In this document: positions 1 through 10,327 of the stretch, piece by piece
Numbering within the stretch: the stretch's first letter is position 1
How the letters are laid out: each line of letters begins with the position of its first letter
DNA from: Lysinibacillus sp. OF-1
Lineage (GTDB): Bacteria > Bacillota > Bacilli > Bacillales_A > Planococcaceae
Length of the DNA stretch: 64,000 bases
Reading direction: 5' to 3'
Assembly: GCF_028356935.1 (NCBI RefSeq)
Contig: NZ_CP102798.1
Coordinates: 3,906,001 to 3,970,000, forward strand
The notes under the pieces: model-generated
Seen by the model: only the letters and a program-made list of their open reading frames with translations
The model's database searches: none
What the model was told of the DNA's origin: nothing
Translations under genes and position numbers: made by a program

Positions 1-157
1 CACTGCCGTTTAAATGTACTACTTTTTCAAATTGATGACTAACAAATTCTGAGATATGCGAGCTAATAAACAAACTTATACCTATAGCTAGTATCATTTT
101 GAAAATTAAACTTTTCCAAAACTTAATTTCCCGTGAAAAAAGTCCCTCTGTTTCCAT
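1..157 (-). CDS. N-terminal fragment of a membrane protein (runs off the window)
   Basis: An open frame starts with ATG at 157 on the minus strand behind a GGGGAAGAG-like ribosome binding site and runs out of the window at base 1, giving 52 residues. After a short polar start (METEGLFSREIKFWKS) there is one hydrophobic segment at about residues 17-33 (LIFKMILAIGISLFISS), which fits a signal anchor. Such a beginning is common in sensor kinases and chemotaxis receptors, but the visible part does not decide this. It is shorter than the usual ORF cut-off. The family is not recognised. Confidence 0.5.
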   Translation of the reverse strand, partial: METEGLFSREIKFWKSLIFKMILAIGISLFISSHISEFVSHQFEKVVHLNGS

Positions 158-340
158 TGCTCTTCCCCATTCCTATCATTTCTCTCTTTATTCTAAAATA
201 AATACTAGCATTGGTACAATAGTTAGGTACTAAAATTACACATATGCATATTTAGACTTATCGAAATCAGTATAGGTTAGTTAATAAGCAACATCAATTA
301 TCAATTTCTCAACAGGTTAGGGGCTTAATCATATTACTTT

Positions 341-1276
341 TTAAATAGAAGGCTTATAGAATGAACGATTATCAAGTGGGAAAAGCCGCTCAGTAAATTC
401 ACCTGGTGTCGTTTTCCCTAATGCTCTTGTTAGCATGTTCATCTTCGCGTCTATATTATCAATATAATGTAAGATTTCCGCTTCTTGAAGCATCGGTTTT
501 TTCGGACTCCCCCACTCTTCTTTCCCATGGTGAGACAATACCATATGCTGCAACAGCATGACTTCTTCGCCTTCAATTTCTAGCTCACTTGCAATTTTGG
601 CAATTTCATTCACCATAATGGTAATGTGACCTAATAAATTGCCCTCCACTGTATACATCGTGGCAACAGGCCCAGACAACTCCACAACCTTGCCAATATC
701 ATGCAAAATAATGCCTGCATATAACAGGTCACGATTAAGTGTTGGATATAAATCAGCAATGGCTTTTCCTAGTTTGAGCATGGACACCATATGATCTAAT
801 AAACCAGACGCATAGTCATGATGGTTTTTAGTTGCTGCCGGAAAAACTAAGATGGCATCATAATGTTTTTTAATAGCCGCTCTTGTAATACGTGAGATAT
901 TTGGATTTTTAATATCAAAGAAAAATTGTGTCAATTCTTCATACAATTGTTCTTTTGGTGTTGCAGAGGATGGTACTAAATCATCGATCGCAATACCTTC
1001 CTCTGGCTTGGCAACACGAATAGATTTGATACGCAATTGATTCTTTCCTCTATAGTCGTGAATCTCTCCACCTACACGTACAATGGCCTCAGCATGATAC
1101 ATTTTTTCATGATCCTCATTTGTATCCCAGAGCTTTGCCTCAATATCTCCACTTTTATCTTGTAGTAATAGCGACATAAATGGCTTTCCAACGGTTGTAA
1201 CACCTTTTGTCGCTTGTTTTATTAATAAAAATTGATCAACTGCTTCTCCAACTTGGAGCGTCGTAATCCCTTTCAT
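341..1276 (-). CDS. yhaM: 3'-5' exoribonuclease YhaM
   Basis: 311 residues, close to B. subtilis YhaM (about 314). Residues 10-90 fit an OB-fold nucleic-acid-binding domain and are followed by an HD phosphohydrolase domain with the metal-binding HD at residues 192-193 (LHDIGK) and downstream His residues ([11 protein letters not shown]). YhaM family enzymes are Mn-dependent 3'-5' exonucleases acting on RNA and single-stranded DNA in the cytoplasm. The start overlaps the stop of yhaN by 4 nt (ATGA), so translation is probably coupled. It is the last gene of a yhaO-yhaN-yhaM operon with the order known from B. subtilis. I see no clear hairpin terminator after the stop. Confidence 0.93.
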   Translation of the reverse strand: MKGITTLQVGEAVDQFLLIKQATKGVTTVGKPFMSLLLQDKSGDIEAKLWDTNEDHEKMYHAEAIVRVGGEIHDYRGKNQLRIKSIRVAKPEEGIAIDDLVPSSATPKEQLYEELTQFFFDIKNPNISRITRAAIKKHYDAILVFPAATKNHHDYASGLLDHMVSMLKLGKAIADLYPTLNRDLLYAGIILHDIGKVVELSGPVATMYTVEGNLLGHITIMVNEIAKIASELEIEGEEVMLLQHMVLSHHGKEEWGSPKKPMLQEAEILHYIDNIDAKMNMLTRALGKTTPGEFTERLFPLDNRSFYKPSI

Positions 1277-4161
1277 GTTGACGCCACTCCCCTTTCATTT
1301 GCTAATGCTCCTATATCGACAATTTGCTCTTTCTGCCAATGTTTGAGCATTGTATCATGACAAGTAAAATATAAAATTTGACGTTCATATCCTACTTCTT
1401 TCATTAATTGTACCATTTTGTTTGTACGGTTTCGATCAAAATGGACAAATGGATCGTCCATAATAATTGGAAATGGAGCAGTGCTCACTAGTGTTTTTGC
1501 AAGGGCCAGACGTAATGCAATATAGGCTTGTTCTTTGGTAGCCTGAGATAATTCAGCCATTTGATAACGTAATCCTGCTACATCTTGTGCAACAAAATAA
1601 CCTTCATCATGAATCGAAAGTTTATCGTATCTTCCCCCTGTTAGTAAACGGAAAATCGCATTCACCTCCACAAGGACATGAGGTAATTTTTCTTCACGTA
1701 GGCGGAATAATGTTTCGTGAATGGCTGTCGCAACAGCTTTTTTAGTTGCCCATTGCTCAATCAGCTGCTGCAATTCTGCTTTCTCCTGCTCAAACTGTTG
1801 TAGCAATTGCCCATACTTTTCATCATTTAATAGCTGATCTTTTTCAATGAGCAAAGCAGCACGTTGCGCAAGACATTGGTCGATCGCTAGCTGCGTTGAA
1901 TTTTGCTCTTGTTCTAAAGCATGTATATCCTCGTTAACAGTATCCTCCACTAGACTCTCTCGCTGTGGAAGATTGAGTGAGGCGAGTTGAGCCTGAACCG
2001 TTTGTAACTCTGTCATGATGTTTTTTTGCTGCTCAAATTGCTCATACATTTCATAATAAGCCTGCTCGTTTGGAACTTGTGCTTCATTCAATAGCTCAGC
2101 CATTTCAGTTGTATAACGGTCCAGTTTTGATTGCCCACCATCCATTTTTATCTTCAGGCCAGCTAGCTGTTCTTTTGTTTGCTGTACTTGCTGTTGATGT
2201 TGTTGTGCTTCAAGGTAGGCTGTCCGTAAATACATATATATTTCCTGTTCATCATAGGCTCCCTCTAAAACCTGTTGAAGCTGTTTATAAATATGCTGCT
2301 TTTCTTTTTGAACTTCTTGCATAAGGCTTAGGGTACTATTTTTTTTAGCTGCTAGCTCTTGCACACTCCGAATACGCATAAATAATTCGGGCATTAACGT
2401 TCTGGCGATTGTTCCCTGTAATCGATAACGTTTTAAAAAATGCTGGAGTGTGTGAGTGGCTTCTTCACTCTCTATCTCAGCCTGTTGAATTTTATATTCA
2501 AGAGAAGCGTATTGCTGCTCCTTCTCCTTTTGCTGTTCATTGACGTGTACCCAACGATCTTCATATCTTTGCTTCTTTAATAGCACCGCTTGTACCGTCA
2601 TTTCCTCCTGCTCTAACTCTCGAAGAAGGGAACTATGCTCTTTACTAGTAGGCTCATCCGCTTGTTTAACATATCGGATAAATAACAGAGTCAGCAATGA
2701 TAAAACAGCTCCGATAATGGTCGCAACTATGTTTTTTTCAAATACACCATAAATCAATGACAATAAACCGATTAGCAGTACAAGCCAGCTAAAATAATGA
2801 GGTTGCTTTTGTTTACTACGTTGCGATTTGGCCGCACGTAATTGCTCAAGCTTACGCTTTTGTTGGGGCCACTGTGCTAAAATATGTTCTTCTTCATTTG
2901 TTAATGACTCTTGCATGAGCCGTTGCTTTTGTTTGGCAATTGTCTCTAATTCTAGATGGACTTGCTCTAGTGAGCGTAGATGAAACTTTAGCTCGTCCTC
3001 TGCCTCCTCCAATTTACTTAATTGAAGCTGAAATTGTTGTTCCTGCTGGAGTGAAACCGTTTCTTCGAGAAGATTCTCCTGTGCCTCTGTCTCGAGTACG
3101 CCTAATAAACGAAACTGTGCTTTTATTTCTTGCTCAAACATAAAGAGATCATCATGTAAATTTTGCTCCTTCACCATCAGCTGATGCCACGTTGCCTCTT
3201 TTTGCATAAGACGAGCCATTTCATTGACTGTATGCTCATCCGCTATGGTAAGTACTTGATTTTGTAATGTTTGATATTGCTCCTTTAATTGCATTAGCTG
3301 CTGGCTTTCGTGTAATAGACGATCCTTTAATTGCTCATAGCGTCTTATACCTTCTGGCGGAAACTGTACATGTTGATAATTGACCAGTGTCTGCTGTAAA
3401 ATCTGTTGCTGTTTGAGGAGAGGTAGTGCCTGCTTTTGAATCGTTAACTGCTGCCATTGTTGTTGCAGCAGTTTTTGCGTACTATAAAGCTTTTCTAGAT
3501 TATGCTCAAGTAGTTGTAATTGCTTTAATTTGTCCTCAAATGTTAGAATCTTTCCCTGCTCCTGTTTAATCGTACGCTCAAGCTGCTTTAATTGCTCAAC
3601 CTTTTGATTAATTACGGGTACTTTACCTGTTTTTTTAAACAGCTCATTTGCCTCTTTCTCCATCTTCTTTTCAAGAGCTGATAAATGTTGAACCCCTGTT
3701 GTGCCAGAGGCTAGTAGCAAATGGGTTAGCTCCTCCTCTGACATTTTTTCAATGCCCTGTAGCTCATGCAATGAAAATGAAAAAATGGATTCAAAGGACG
3801 TTCTAGAATACCCATATAAAAGCTTAGTTAATAGTTCCTCGTGTCCCGTTGTTCCATCCTCTAGATAAACAGAAACATCGCCCGCTGCCTTTCCTTTCAC
3901 ACGTTCAATAGTGCACTGGCCATAAATAGGATGCACGAGTGTGAGCTGACCACCATATTTCGTCGAAACTTTTGGTTCATATTTGCGCTGTGTCTGCTGC
4001 CGTATGGGGAAACCAAAGAGCATTTGTAGTATAAACTGCTGAATCGTCGTCTTTCCTGCTTCATTTAATCCATAAAAAATAGTGATACCCTCATTTAAGG
4101 AAATGGTGATGTTTTCATGCTTACCAAAGCCATATATTTGGATTTTTTGTATAGTCAGCAT
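1273..4161 (-). CDS. yhaN: SbcC/Rad50-like ATPase YhaN
   Basis: About 962 residues from the ATG at 4161. I prefer this start because AAAGGG lies at the right distance and the protein then begins [18 protein letters not shown]. An upstream in-frame start at 4206 would lie inside yhaO. The N-terminus carries a Walker A (GLNEAGKTT), the middle is long Gln/Glu/Lys-rich coiled coil interrupted by a hydrophobic stretch ([18 protein letters not shown]...), and the C-terminus has the ABC signature region and Walker B ([13 protein letters not shown]). This is the Rad50/SbcC plan with YhaO as the Mre11/SbcD-like partner, inferred to act in DNA end processing. The internal membrane-like segment is seen in YhaN homologues but not in SbcC. 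Confidence 0.9.
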   Translation of the reverse strand: MLTIQKIQIYGFGKHENITISLNEGITIFYGLNEAGKTTIQQFILQMLFGFPIRQQTQRKYEPKVSTKYGGQLTLVHPIYGQCTIERVKGKAAGDVSVYLEDGTTGHEELLTKLLYGYSRTSFESIFSFSLHELQGIEKMSEEELTHLLLASGTTGVQHLSALEKKMEKEANELFKKTGKVPVINQKVEQLKQLERTIKQEQGKILTFEDKLKQLQLLEHNLEKLYSTQKLLQQQWQQLTIQKQALPLLKQQQILQQTLVNYQHVQFPPEGIRRYEQLKDRLLHESQQLMQLKEQYQTLQNQVLTIADEHTVNEMARLMQKEATWHQLMVKEQNLHDDLFMFEQEIKAQFRLLGVLETEAQENLLEETVSLQQEQQFQLQLSKLEEAEDELKFHLRSLEQVHLELETIAKQKQRLMQESLTNEEEHILAQWPQQKRKLEQLRAAKSQRSKQKQPHYFSWLVLLIGLLSLIYGVFEKNIVATIIGAVLSLLTLLFIRYVKQADEPTSKEHSSLLRELEQEEMTVQAVLLKKQRYEDRWVHVNEQQKEKEQQYASLEYKIQQAEIESEEATHTLQHFLKRYRLQGTIARTLMPELFMRIRSVQELAAKKNSTLSLMQEVQKEKQHIYKQLQQVLEGAYDEQEIYMYLRTAYLEAQQHQQQVQQTKEQLAGLKIKMDGGQSKLDRYTTEMAELLNEAQVPNEQAYYEMYEQFEQQKNIMTELQTVQAQLASLNLPQRESLVEDTVNEDIHALEQEQNSTQLAIDQCLAQRAALLIEKDQLLNDEKYGQLLQQFEQEKAELQQLIEQWATKKAVATAIHETLFRLREEKLPHVLVEVNAIFRLLTGGRYDKLSIHDEGYFVAQDVAGLRYQMAELSQATKEQAYIALRLALAKTLVSTAPFPIIMDDPFVHFDRNRTNKMVQLMKEVGYERQILYFTCHDTMLKHWQKEQIVDIGALANERGVAST

Positions 4162-4165
4162 GTGA

Positions 4166-5380
4166 TCACGCCCTTTGAATTTCTTCTGCCAATAATGCCT
4201 GTGCATTTTGCGTTAAGTTTTCAATATCCTTGTCACTTAGTGGCTCTATCAGCCTTGCACCACCAGCATATTGGTATAAATCTTTTAGAATATCTTTCCA
4301 TTCATTACTGTCCCACTGCTCCATTAAGCTGACAACGGATTGAGTTGCTGCTGTCTGCTCATAAAGACTTGCTGTCTTCTGCAATACCAACTTTTGTACC
4401 CAACACATCGGCTCAATGCCTTCCTCCGTCTCTCGCACAGTATCTAACCATGCATCTACAGTTGCGTGTTCAAATAAAGCTTCCGTTTGTTCATCAATGT
4501 TTTGCAGGTGAAGCTCAACTACTGATGCCCCGTACTTCGTCCTATTCGTTGTGATCGCTTCCGAACATCTTTTTAGTAATTCATTGGCATGTACAACATT
4601 CGTACAATCCACTTCTATCGTGTTATAAACGACAGTAGATGTAGGGATAAAATCTAGCTCATTCGATGTTTGGGATAACGTCACGTCATAAAAGCCTTTC
4701 AGTCCTTGTTCTTTACGATGTCGACTTTGAATATTGCCTGGATAAACAATGGGAGGGTTTTGATGTAAAAGCTGTCGTTTATGAATATGTCCCAAAGCCC
4801 AATAATGATAGTTCTTTTCTATCAACTGATGCTTAGTGAAGGGGGCGTAAACATCATGGGTCGTGTTGCCTGCCTCACTGCCGTGTAGCATACCAATATG
4901 AATGGCATGCTGATCCTGTGCAATTGGATAACTTTCAATAACTGATTCCTTTAAATGGCGTTCATGATAGCTGAAACCATATATATTTACTTGCTGGCCT
5001 CGGATTTTTAATTGAACCACGGTCGTTTCCGCTGGTAGTTCATAGACATTGCTTGGCAAAGCAAAGCGTGTCCAAGTGCCATTTAAATGATCGTGGTTAC
5101 CATAGCTCACAATCACAGGGATGTTGTGTTGGAAGAGCTTTTCCATTGCATCCTGAAATCTTCGTTGTGCTTGCAAGCTACGATTTTCACCATCATAAAT
5201 ATCTCCAACAATTAATATAAAATCAGGTTTCTCTTGAATTGCTTTATGGATAATTTTATCGAATGCTTCAAAAGTACTCGACCTAATGTTCTTTAAAATG
5301 TGCTCAGGTAATCCAAATAAACCTTTAAATGGACTATCTAAATGTAAATCTGCCAAATGAAAAAAACGAATTGCTGTCAT
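4166..5380 (-). CDS. yhaO: Metallophosphoesterase / DNA exonuclease YhaO
   Basis: 404 residues. Calcineurin-like phosphoesterase motifs appear in order: DLHLDSPF near residue 10, GDIYDG, GNHDH and GHIHKR. This is the SbcD/Mre11-type nuclease fold, and the next gene encodes the Rad50-like ATPase. The start ATG follows GAGGTGATTGG. Its stop lies only 4 nt before the yhaN start, so the two are surely co-transcribed and probably form a complex. It is the first gene of the operon, and the promoter should lie in 5381-5627, an AT-rich stretch that also serves the divergent yhzD gene. Confidence 0.92.
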   Translation of the reverse strand: MTAIRFFHLADLHLDSPFKGLFGLPEHILKNIRSSTFEAFDKIIHKAIQEKPDFILIVGDIYDGENRSLQAQRRFQDAMEKLFQHNIPVIVSYGNHDHLNGTWTRFALPSNVYELPAETTVVQLKIRGQQVNIYGFSYHERHLKESVIESYPIAQDQHAIHIGMLHGSEAGNTTHDVYAPFTKHQLIEKNYHYWALGHIHKRQLLHQNPPIVYPGNIQSRHRKEQGLKGFYDVTLSQTSNELDFIPTSTVVYNTIEVDCTNVVHANELLKRCSEAITTNRTKYGASVVELHLQNIDEQTEALFEHATVDAWLDTVRETEEGIEPMCWVQKLVLQKTASLYEQTAATQSVVSLMEQWDSNEWKDILKDLYQYAGGARLIEPLSDKDIENLTQNAQALLAEEIQRA

Positions 5381-5627
5381 CCAATCACCTCAAATAGTAG
5401 ATAATTATCGCCTCTGTACCGTAATATGTTCACTAAACAAAACCGAATATTTGTTCTATTTTATCATAGTTCACGTTTTATGAAAAATAGTATTACATAA
5501 AAAACAACATTGCCTTACTTTTTCCACAATTTTCGTAATTTATCAAAAAATTCACTAGTTTTACCGTGAAGTTTATAAATCTTCTATGTATAATAGAAAT
5601 ATATTTAAGTAAAAGGGTGGGGTTTGT

Positions 5628-5813
5628 ATGGAGAATTATCGTTTTACAGCTTTTGAAAAAACAGGGGAAACATTATTTGATGAAACTTGGACATTTGAAA
5701 ATGATGAGGCTGCTAAACTAAACGGACAACAACAAATTGAGGAAAAAGGTGTTGCCGACAAAACTCATCGTCTTGTAAACGCTTCGGGTAAATTAATTTT
5801 ATTCCATGTTTAG
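5628..5813 (+). CDS. yhzD: YhzD-family small protein
   Basis: 61 residues, soluble and acidic. The pattern of an N-terminal YxFTAFEKxGExLxDE, a central EAAKLNGQ and the C-terminal THRLVNASGKLILFHV matches what I recall of the YhzD family, which is also about 61 residues. The function of the family is unknown. A ribosome binding site (AAGGGTGGGG) precedes the ATG. It is transcribed divergently from yhaO and followed directly by a strong hairpin terminator, so it is a single-gene unit. Confidence 0.8.
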   Translation: MENYRFTAFEKTGETLFDETWTFENDEAAKLNGQQQIEEKGVADKTHRLVNASGKLILFHV

Positions 5814-5818
5814 TGGCT

Positions 5819-5853
5819 AAAAGGCACGTAGTCAATGTTGCTACGCGCCTTTT
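5819..5853. terminator. Bidirectional intrinsic terminator (yhzD / yhaR)
   Basis: Inverted repeat AAAAGGCACGTAG / CTACGCGCCTTTT with a 9-nt loop and one mismatch. A- and T-runs on the two sides suit both converging genes. Confidence 0.85.
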
Positions 5854-5860
5854 ATGATTG

Positions 5861-6643
5861 TTATTTTCCTACAAAGACAGGCATTCTTTTCTCTACAAAT
5901 GCATGAATGCCTTCTAGATGATCTGTTGTTTTACGCATAGCGGATTGCCCCTCTGCTTCTAAAGCTAGGATATTTTCTAGCTGAGGCAAATTTTGAGCAT
6001 GTAGAATTTTTTTCGTTGTAATCATGGAAGAAATAGGTGACGCAAGCATTTTACCAACAAGCTGATCTGCCATGGCAAATACAGTACCCTCTGGTGCAAT
6101 AAAGTCAATAAGCCCTTCATCTAATGCTTCTTTTGCTGTTAATACCTTCCCCTCCCAAATCATCTGTTTCGCTTTAACAGTCCCCACACGTTCCTTCATG
6201 AAGAAATGACCGCCTCCATCTGGGATTAGTCCTATTCCAATGAAATTCATAGCTAGCTTACTATTTTCACAAGCCACAACTATATCTGCCCCAAGTGTTA
6301 GACTAAACCCTAGACCTGCCGATGCACCATGAACAGCCGCAATCACAATCATTGGTAACTGATAATACGCTTTCACAATACGTGAAAGATAGACCATTGC
6401 CTCATCAATATTTAATGGTTTATTTTCATCTAACATAGCCTTGATATCGCCACCCGCAGAAAAGACTTTTCCTTCTCCACGAATAACAAGCACCTGTATA
6501 TTTTGTTCCTGTTGGAGAGCCTCAAAGCATTCTGCGAGTTCTCGCATCATAACATCATCCATAGCATTCATCGCCTGCGGACGATTCAATGTTAACGTTG
6601 CACGACGTTCTAATTTTTCTAAAGTAATCGTTGAAAATTCCAT
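5861..6643 (-). CDS. yhaR: Enoyl-CoA hydratase/isomerase family protein (YhaR-like)
   Basis: 260 residues from the ATG at 6643. This start is chosen because GGGGG lies 8 nt upstream, while the in-frame ATG 33 nt further up has no such site. It is a crotonase-fold protein: the oxyanion-hole segments are FSAGGDIKAML and VHGASAGLGFSL, followed by GLIPDGGGHFFM. The family hydrates or isomerises acyl-CoA thioesters, often in fatty-acid or phenylacetate catabolism. Position next to yhaMNO and yhzD matches the yhaR neighbourhood of B. subtilis. The exact substrate cannot be read from the sequence. Confidence 0.85.
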   Translation of the reverse strand: MEFSTITLEKLERRATLTLNRPQAMNAMDDVMMRELAECFEALQQEQNIQVLVIRGEGKVFSAGGDIKAMLDENKPLNIDEAMVYLSRIVKAYYQLPMIVIAAVHGASAGLGFSLTLGADIVVACENSKLAMNFIGIGLIPDGGGHFFMKERVGTVKAKQMIWEGKVLTAKEALDEGLIDFIAPEGTVFAMADQLVGKMLASPISSMITTKKILHAQNLPQLENILALEAEGQSAMRKTTDHLEGIHAFVEKRMPVFVGK

Positions 6644-6782
6644 CTCTATTACCCCCAAATATGAATAGTCATTCACTATGTACTATTCGTGTTTTTTTAG
6701 AAAACTCCTTCTACTCTAAGCAAAATTGCTCTTGTTATGCTATATTAAAGGACGAATATTGAGTTAAAGGTGGTAACGTATT

Positions 6783-7754
6783 TTGATACAGAAGGACTAT
6801 CGTGTATTACTTTATTATAAATATATTACAATTGAAGACCCTGTAGCATTTGCAGAAGAACATTTAGCATTATGTAAAGAAATTGGACTTCTTGGACGTA
6901 TTTTAGTAGGCTCTGAAGGCATTAATGGCACCGTTTCTGGTACCGTTGAGCAAACAGATGCTTATAGGAATCATATGAAGGCAGATGCTCGTTTTAGTGA
7001 TATTATGTGGAAAATCGATGAGGTGGAAGGACATACCTTTAAGAAAATGCATGTACGTCCTCGTCAGGAAATTGTCCATTTAGGTTTGGAGCATGATATT
7101 AATCCTTTGGAAATCACAGGCGATTATTTATCGCCTAAAGAATTTATGGAACAAATGCAAGAAGAGAACACTGTGATTATCGACGCCCGAAATGACTATG
7201 AATATGATATTGGTCATTTCAAAGGTGCTGTACGACCTGATATTGAAACCTTCCGTGACCTTCCAGCTTGGATGGAAGCACATAAAGAAGATTTTGCAGA
7301 TAAAAAGATTTTAACTTACTGCACAGGTGGTATTCGCTGTGAAAAATTCTCTGGTTGGCTAAAACGTGAAGGCTATGGTAAAAGTGTTGGTCAATTACAC
7401 GGTGGTATTGCAACCTATGCAAAAGATCCTGAAGTAAAGGGCCAGCTATGGGATGGTCAGATGTTTGTTTTTGACCGTCGTCGAAGTGTACCGATTAATC
7501 AGGTTGAGCATGTCATCGTTGGGAAGGATTACTTCACAGGTGAACCTTCTGAACGTTATACAAACTGTGCAAACCCTGAATGTCATAAATTAATGTTATG
7601 TGAGGAAAAACACGAAGCATTTTATATGCGTAGCTGTTCAGATGATTGCCGCCGTGCAGAACGCAATTTCTTTGTCGAAGAGAATGGTTGGACGAAGGAG
7701 CAGGTTGAGGAGCAAATTGCTAAGATTGCAGAGATTCAAAACGCAAATCGTTAA
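6783..7754 (+). CDS. trhO: tRNA uridine(34) hydroxylase TrhO (rhodanese family)
   Basis: 323 residues with a TTG start, 9 nt after AAAGGTGG. The N-terminal ferredoxin-like domain ([12 protein letters not shown]...[13 protein letters not shown]) is followed by a rhodanese domain with the active-site Cys at residue 180 ([13 protein letters not shown]) and a Cys-rich C-terminal segment ([15 protein letters not shown]...CSDDCR) that may bind zinc. TrhO (YceA/YbfQ-type) proteins make 5-hydroxyuridine at the tRNA wobble position. It is monocistronic, bounded by a strong terminator downstream. Confidence 0.92.
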   Translation: MIQKDYRVLLYYKYITIEDPVAFAEEHLALCKEIGLLGRILVGSEGINGTVSGTVEQTDAYRNHMKADARFSDIMWKIDEVEGHTFKKMHVRPRQEIVHLGLEHDINPLEITGDYLSPKEFMEQMQEENTVIIDARNDYEYDIGHFKGAVRPDIETFRDLPAWMEAHKEDFADKKILTYCTGGIRCEKFSGWLKREGYGKSVGQLHGGIATYAKDPEVKGQLWDGQMFVFDRRRSVPINQVEHVIVGKDYFTGEPSERYTNCANPECHKLMLCEEKHEAFYMRSCSDDCRRAERNFFVEENGWTKEQVEEQIAKIAEIQNANR

Positions 7755-7831
7755 TACTTGGTGAGATAGGGTTTAGCCGTGTGCGTAAATGGTCTAAACC
7801 TTAAAATAGTAAGCCATCTACTAGCCCATCC

Positions 7832-7867
7832 AAAAAGAGCATCGTCCTGATGAACGATGCTCTTTTT
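7832..7867. terminator. Bidirectional intrinsic terminator (trhO / FAD dehydrogenase)
   Basis: Perfect 14-bp inverted repeat AAAAAGAGCATCGT / ACGATGCTCTTTTT with an 8-nt loop, placed between two converging genes. Confidence 0.95.
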
Positions 7868-7871
7868 CTTA

Positions 7872-9521
7872 TTATTCCTGCGCTAAATAGCGCCCAACCT
7901 GCCGTCCACTAAATAAACAGCCTCCGACAAATGTCCCTTCTAAAGCACGATAGCCATGAACACCCCCGCCACCGAAGCCACTTACTTCACCAGCAGCAAA
8001 TAAACCTGGTATAGGTTGACCATCCATACCCAACACCGCACCATTTAAATTTGTTTGTAAGCCACCCAAGGTTTTCCTAGTTAGAATGTTTAAACGTACG
8101 GCAATTAATGGCCAATTTTTAGTATCTAGAATTTTATGTGGTTTGGCAACACGCACTAATTTATCTCCAATATAATGCCTTGCCCCATGAATAGCGTTAA
8201 CCTGTAAATCCTTCGTAAACTTATTGTCCATTTCTCGATCCCTTGCCAAGATTTGCTCTTTCACTTTCATGAAATCCAGTAGCTCATTCCCTGCTAGTTT
8301 ATTCATGCCTTCTACTAGTTCTTTTAAATCATGTGCAATCACAAAATCTTCGCCATGATTTTTAAAAGCTTGGATAGGGGCTGGTGGACCTGGCATTATA
8401 CGCTTAAGCACATCACTAATGCTTTTGTTTGTTAAATCTGGGTTTTGTTCTGAACCAGATAGTGCAAATTCCTTCTCAATAATTTTTTCCGTTAAAATAA
8501 ACCAAGAGTAATCATAACCTGTTTTTTGAATTGCCTCTAACGTACTGAGCGTATCAAAGCCTGGGAAGTTGGGTGCATGGAATCGATTACCTTCTGCATC
8601 AAACCATAAGGAGGAAGGCCCTGGTAAAATACGAATGCCATGGTTGGGCCAAATTGGATCCCAATTTCTTAATCCCTCTGTGTAATGCCACATGCGATCA
8701 CGGTTTACAATACGTCCTCCAGCATGTTCTGTGATTTCTAGCATTCTCCCATCAACGTAAGCTGGCACACCACATACCATATTTTTAGGAGGAGTCCCAA
8801 GTCGTGCAGGCCAATTTTTTCTTACTAAATCAAAATTAGCCCCAATACCGCCACTTGCTACAATCACGGCATCGGCTTCGTAGGAAAATTCGCCAATCCC
8901 CAATCTCGAACTTTTTTCACCTCGATTAATAAAGGTTTCTGCTAGCACTGTTCCACTGATTCCTGTAATTGTTCCATCATGTTGTATAAATTCATCCACA
9001 CGATGTCTTGGTCTAAAATCGATAAATCCATCTTTCATAGCTTGCTTTACTTTATTTACAAATGGCTTTACTATGCCAGGACCAGTTCCCCATACAATAT
9101 GAAATCTTGGTACAGAATTGCCATGTCCTCCCGCTAAAGAGCCTCCCCGTTCTGCCCATCCAACCACAGGGAAAAATTTGATACCTTTTGACTTTAACCA
9201 GTCATATTTTTCACCTGCAGCAAAATCAACATAGGCTCTGGCCCATTTATAAGCCCACGAATCCTCATCTTCTAAACGATCAAAGCCTGCAGTTCCTTGC
9301 CAATCTTGCCACGCCAGTTCTTTACTATCTTTAATTCCAAGCCTTCGCTGCTCTGGAGAATTTACTAAAAATATCCCACCAAAAGACCAATATGCCTGTC
9401 CCCCTATTGAATTTTCAGGCTCTTGATCTACTAAAAGAACTTTTTTCTTTGCATCGATTAACTCACAAGCAGCAACTAAACCCGCAAGTCCAGCACCAAC
9501 TATTGCAACATCGTACTGCAT
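7872..9521 (-). CDS. FAD-binding dehydrogenase (fumarate reductase/ketosteroid dehydrogenase-like)
   Basis: 549 residues. The N-terminus has the FAD-binding dinucleotide fold (DVAIVGAGLAGLVAA) with the acidic ribose-binding residue in KVLLVDQEPE. GGQAYWSFGGIF and a C-terminal GLFAAGEVSGFGGGG segment belong to the FAD_binding_2 family, which includes fumarate reductase flavoproteins and 3-ketosteroid dehydrogenases. A good ribosome binding site (GGGGGTG) precedes the ATG. No redox partner gene is adjacent and the substrate is unknown. The long upstream region holds CGAA-type inverted motifs that are discussed as a possible operator. Confidence 0.85.
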   Translation of the reverse strand: MQYDVAIVGAGLAGLVAACELIDAKKKVLLVDQEPENSIGGQAYWSFGGIFLVNSPEQRRLGIKDSKELAWQDWQGTAGFDRLEDEDSWAYKWARAYVDFAAGEKYDWLKSKGIKFFPVVGWAERGGSLAGGHGNSVPRFHIVWGTGPGIVKPFVNKVKQAMKDGFIDFRPRHRVDEFIQHDGTITGISGTVLAETFINRGEKSSRLGIGEFSYEADAVIVASGGIGANFDLVRKNWPARLGTPPKNMVCGVPAYVDGRMLEITEHAGGRIVNRDRMWHYTEGLRNWDPIWPNHGIRILPGPSSLWFDAEGNRFHAPNFPGFDTLSTLEAIQKTGYDYSWFILTEKIIEKEFALSGSEQNPDLTNKSISDVLKRIMPGPPAPIQAFKNHGEDFVIAHDLKELVEGMNKLAGNELLDFMKVKEQILARDREMDNKFTKDLQVNAIHGARHYIGDKLVRVAKPHKILDTKNWPLIAVRLNILTRKTLGGLQTNLNGAVLGMDGQPIPGLFAAGEVSGFGGGGVHGYRALEGTFVGGCLFSGRQVGRYLAQE

Positions 9522-9877
9522 TTTTACACCCCCAAATCAAATCATCCTTAACTAACATTCTTCTCTCACAGCCTGTTTACCTTCTAAAATCTAATTTTTT
9601 GTCTAAAATGTGACAAGCGAAAATGTTCGCTTTCTCACACTAAAATCATCAAGGAATAGCATAAATCATCTAATTTATCCCATTTAATTACCATATAATT
9701 TTTTAACCGTAAACTACATGGAACACTGATACTATCGCACTTTTCAAATATCGTTAACGCTTTCATTGTATCCTCCAAAAAGACGAATATTAAACACCAA
9801 CAAAACAAACAATGTTCGTTTTTAGTTATTATTCAGACTTTTGAAGTCTATATTTTTTAAGTTTTTCAGAAATATCG
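9522..9877. other. Divergent intergenic region with CGAA-type inverted motifs
   Basis: No gene seen. There is an imperfect inverted repeat at 9610-9638 (GTGA...AAGCGAA / TTCGCTT...TCAC) and an inverted pair ACGAATATT (9783-9791) and AATGTTCGT (9811-9819). The second pair resembles PurR half-boxes (CGAAYATT) facing each other. The region lies upstream of the FAD dehydrogenase and of the serA promoter. Confidence 0.4.
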
Positions 9878-9907
9878 TTGACAAAGGTGAACAATAGGGA
9901 TTATGAT
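9878..9907 (+). promoter_or_regulatory. SigA-type promoter of serA
   Basis: TTGACA at 9878-9883 and TATGAT at 9902-9907, separated by 18 nt. Transcription should start near 9914, at the 5' end of the T-box leader. Confidence 0.75.
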
Positions 9908-9913
9908 GTTAAC

Positions 9914-10207
9914 AAATTTAATCACACAAAATATAACGACGGAGACATACTAGTCACAAGAAAATCCAAAGAGAGCTGATGGTTGGTGTAAATCAGTGAT
10001 TTCTACGATAATAGTTCCACTCCAGAATAGATAAGCCGAACAACTTAACAGTAAGCTTATCCGTCCCATGCGCGTTACGCATATAGCTAAGACTGCCAGA
10101 ATAAATTTTCCAGCAGTGATTAAGGGTGGTACCGCGAACCAATGTTTATTCAGCCTTTCGCCCCTTACAACACAATAACTGTGTCTGTAAGGCGTGGAAG
10201 GCTTTTT
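9914..10207 (+). promoter_or_regulatory. T-box riboswitch leader, probably serine-specific
   Basis: The T-box core AGGGTGGTACCGCG lies at 10123-10136. Upstream is the conserved stem I sequence AGAGAGCTGATGG...TTGGTG at about 9970-9990. Stem I can close with GGAG (9941-9944) and CTCC (10020-10023), and this puts UCC (10016-10018, a Ser codon, followed by A) in the specifier position. Downstream, 10152-10207 forms a terminator (AGCCTTTCGCC... / GGCG..GGAAGGCT then TTTTT). The CCCCTT of its 5' arm can instead pair with AAGGG next to the T-box core as antiterminator. Uncharged tRNA-Ser would thus switch serA on. The specifier assignment is inference from folding by eye. Confidence 0.92.
10152..10207 (+). 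terminator. Regulated terminator of the T-box leader
   Basis: Long hairpin AGCCTTTCGCC...CTTACA / TGTAAGGCG.GGAAGGCT followed by TTTTT. It competes with the T-box antiterminator. Confidence 0.9.
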
Positions 10208-10327
10208 ATATTGTTTTCGATTTAGAAAGGAGATCGTTTGCATGCTGTAAGATGTTCGAATTTTACAAATTTCAGACTGTCGTAGATAAATCCACAACCC
10301 ATATTTATTAAAAAGGAGCTAATTATA

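Noticed and set aside
2070-3143. Several + strand frames inside yhaN
   Set aside because: They are shadows of the yhaN coding sequence without ribosome binding sites.
9610-9638. LexA/SOS box in the GCGAA...TTCGC inverted repeat
   Set aside because: The half-sites are 4 bp apart, not the spacing of CGAAC-N4-GTTCG, and the C and G next to the spacer are missing.
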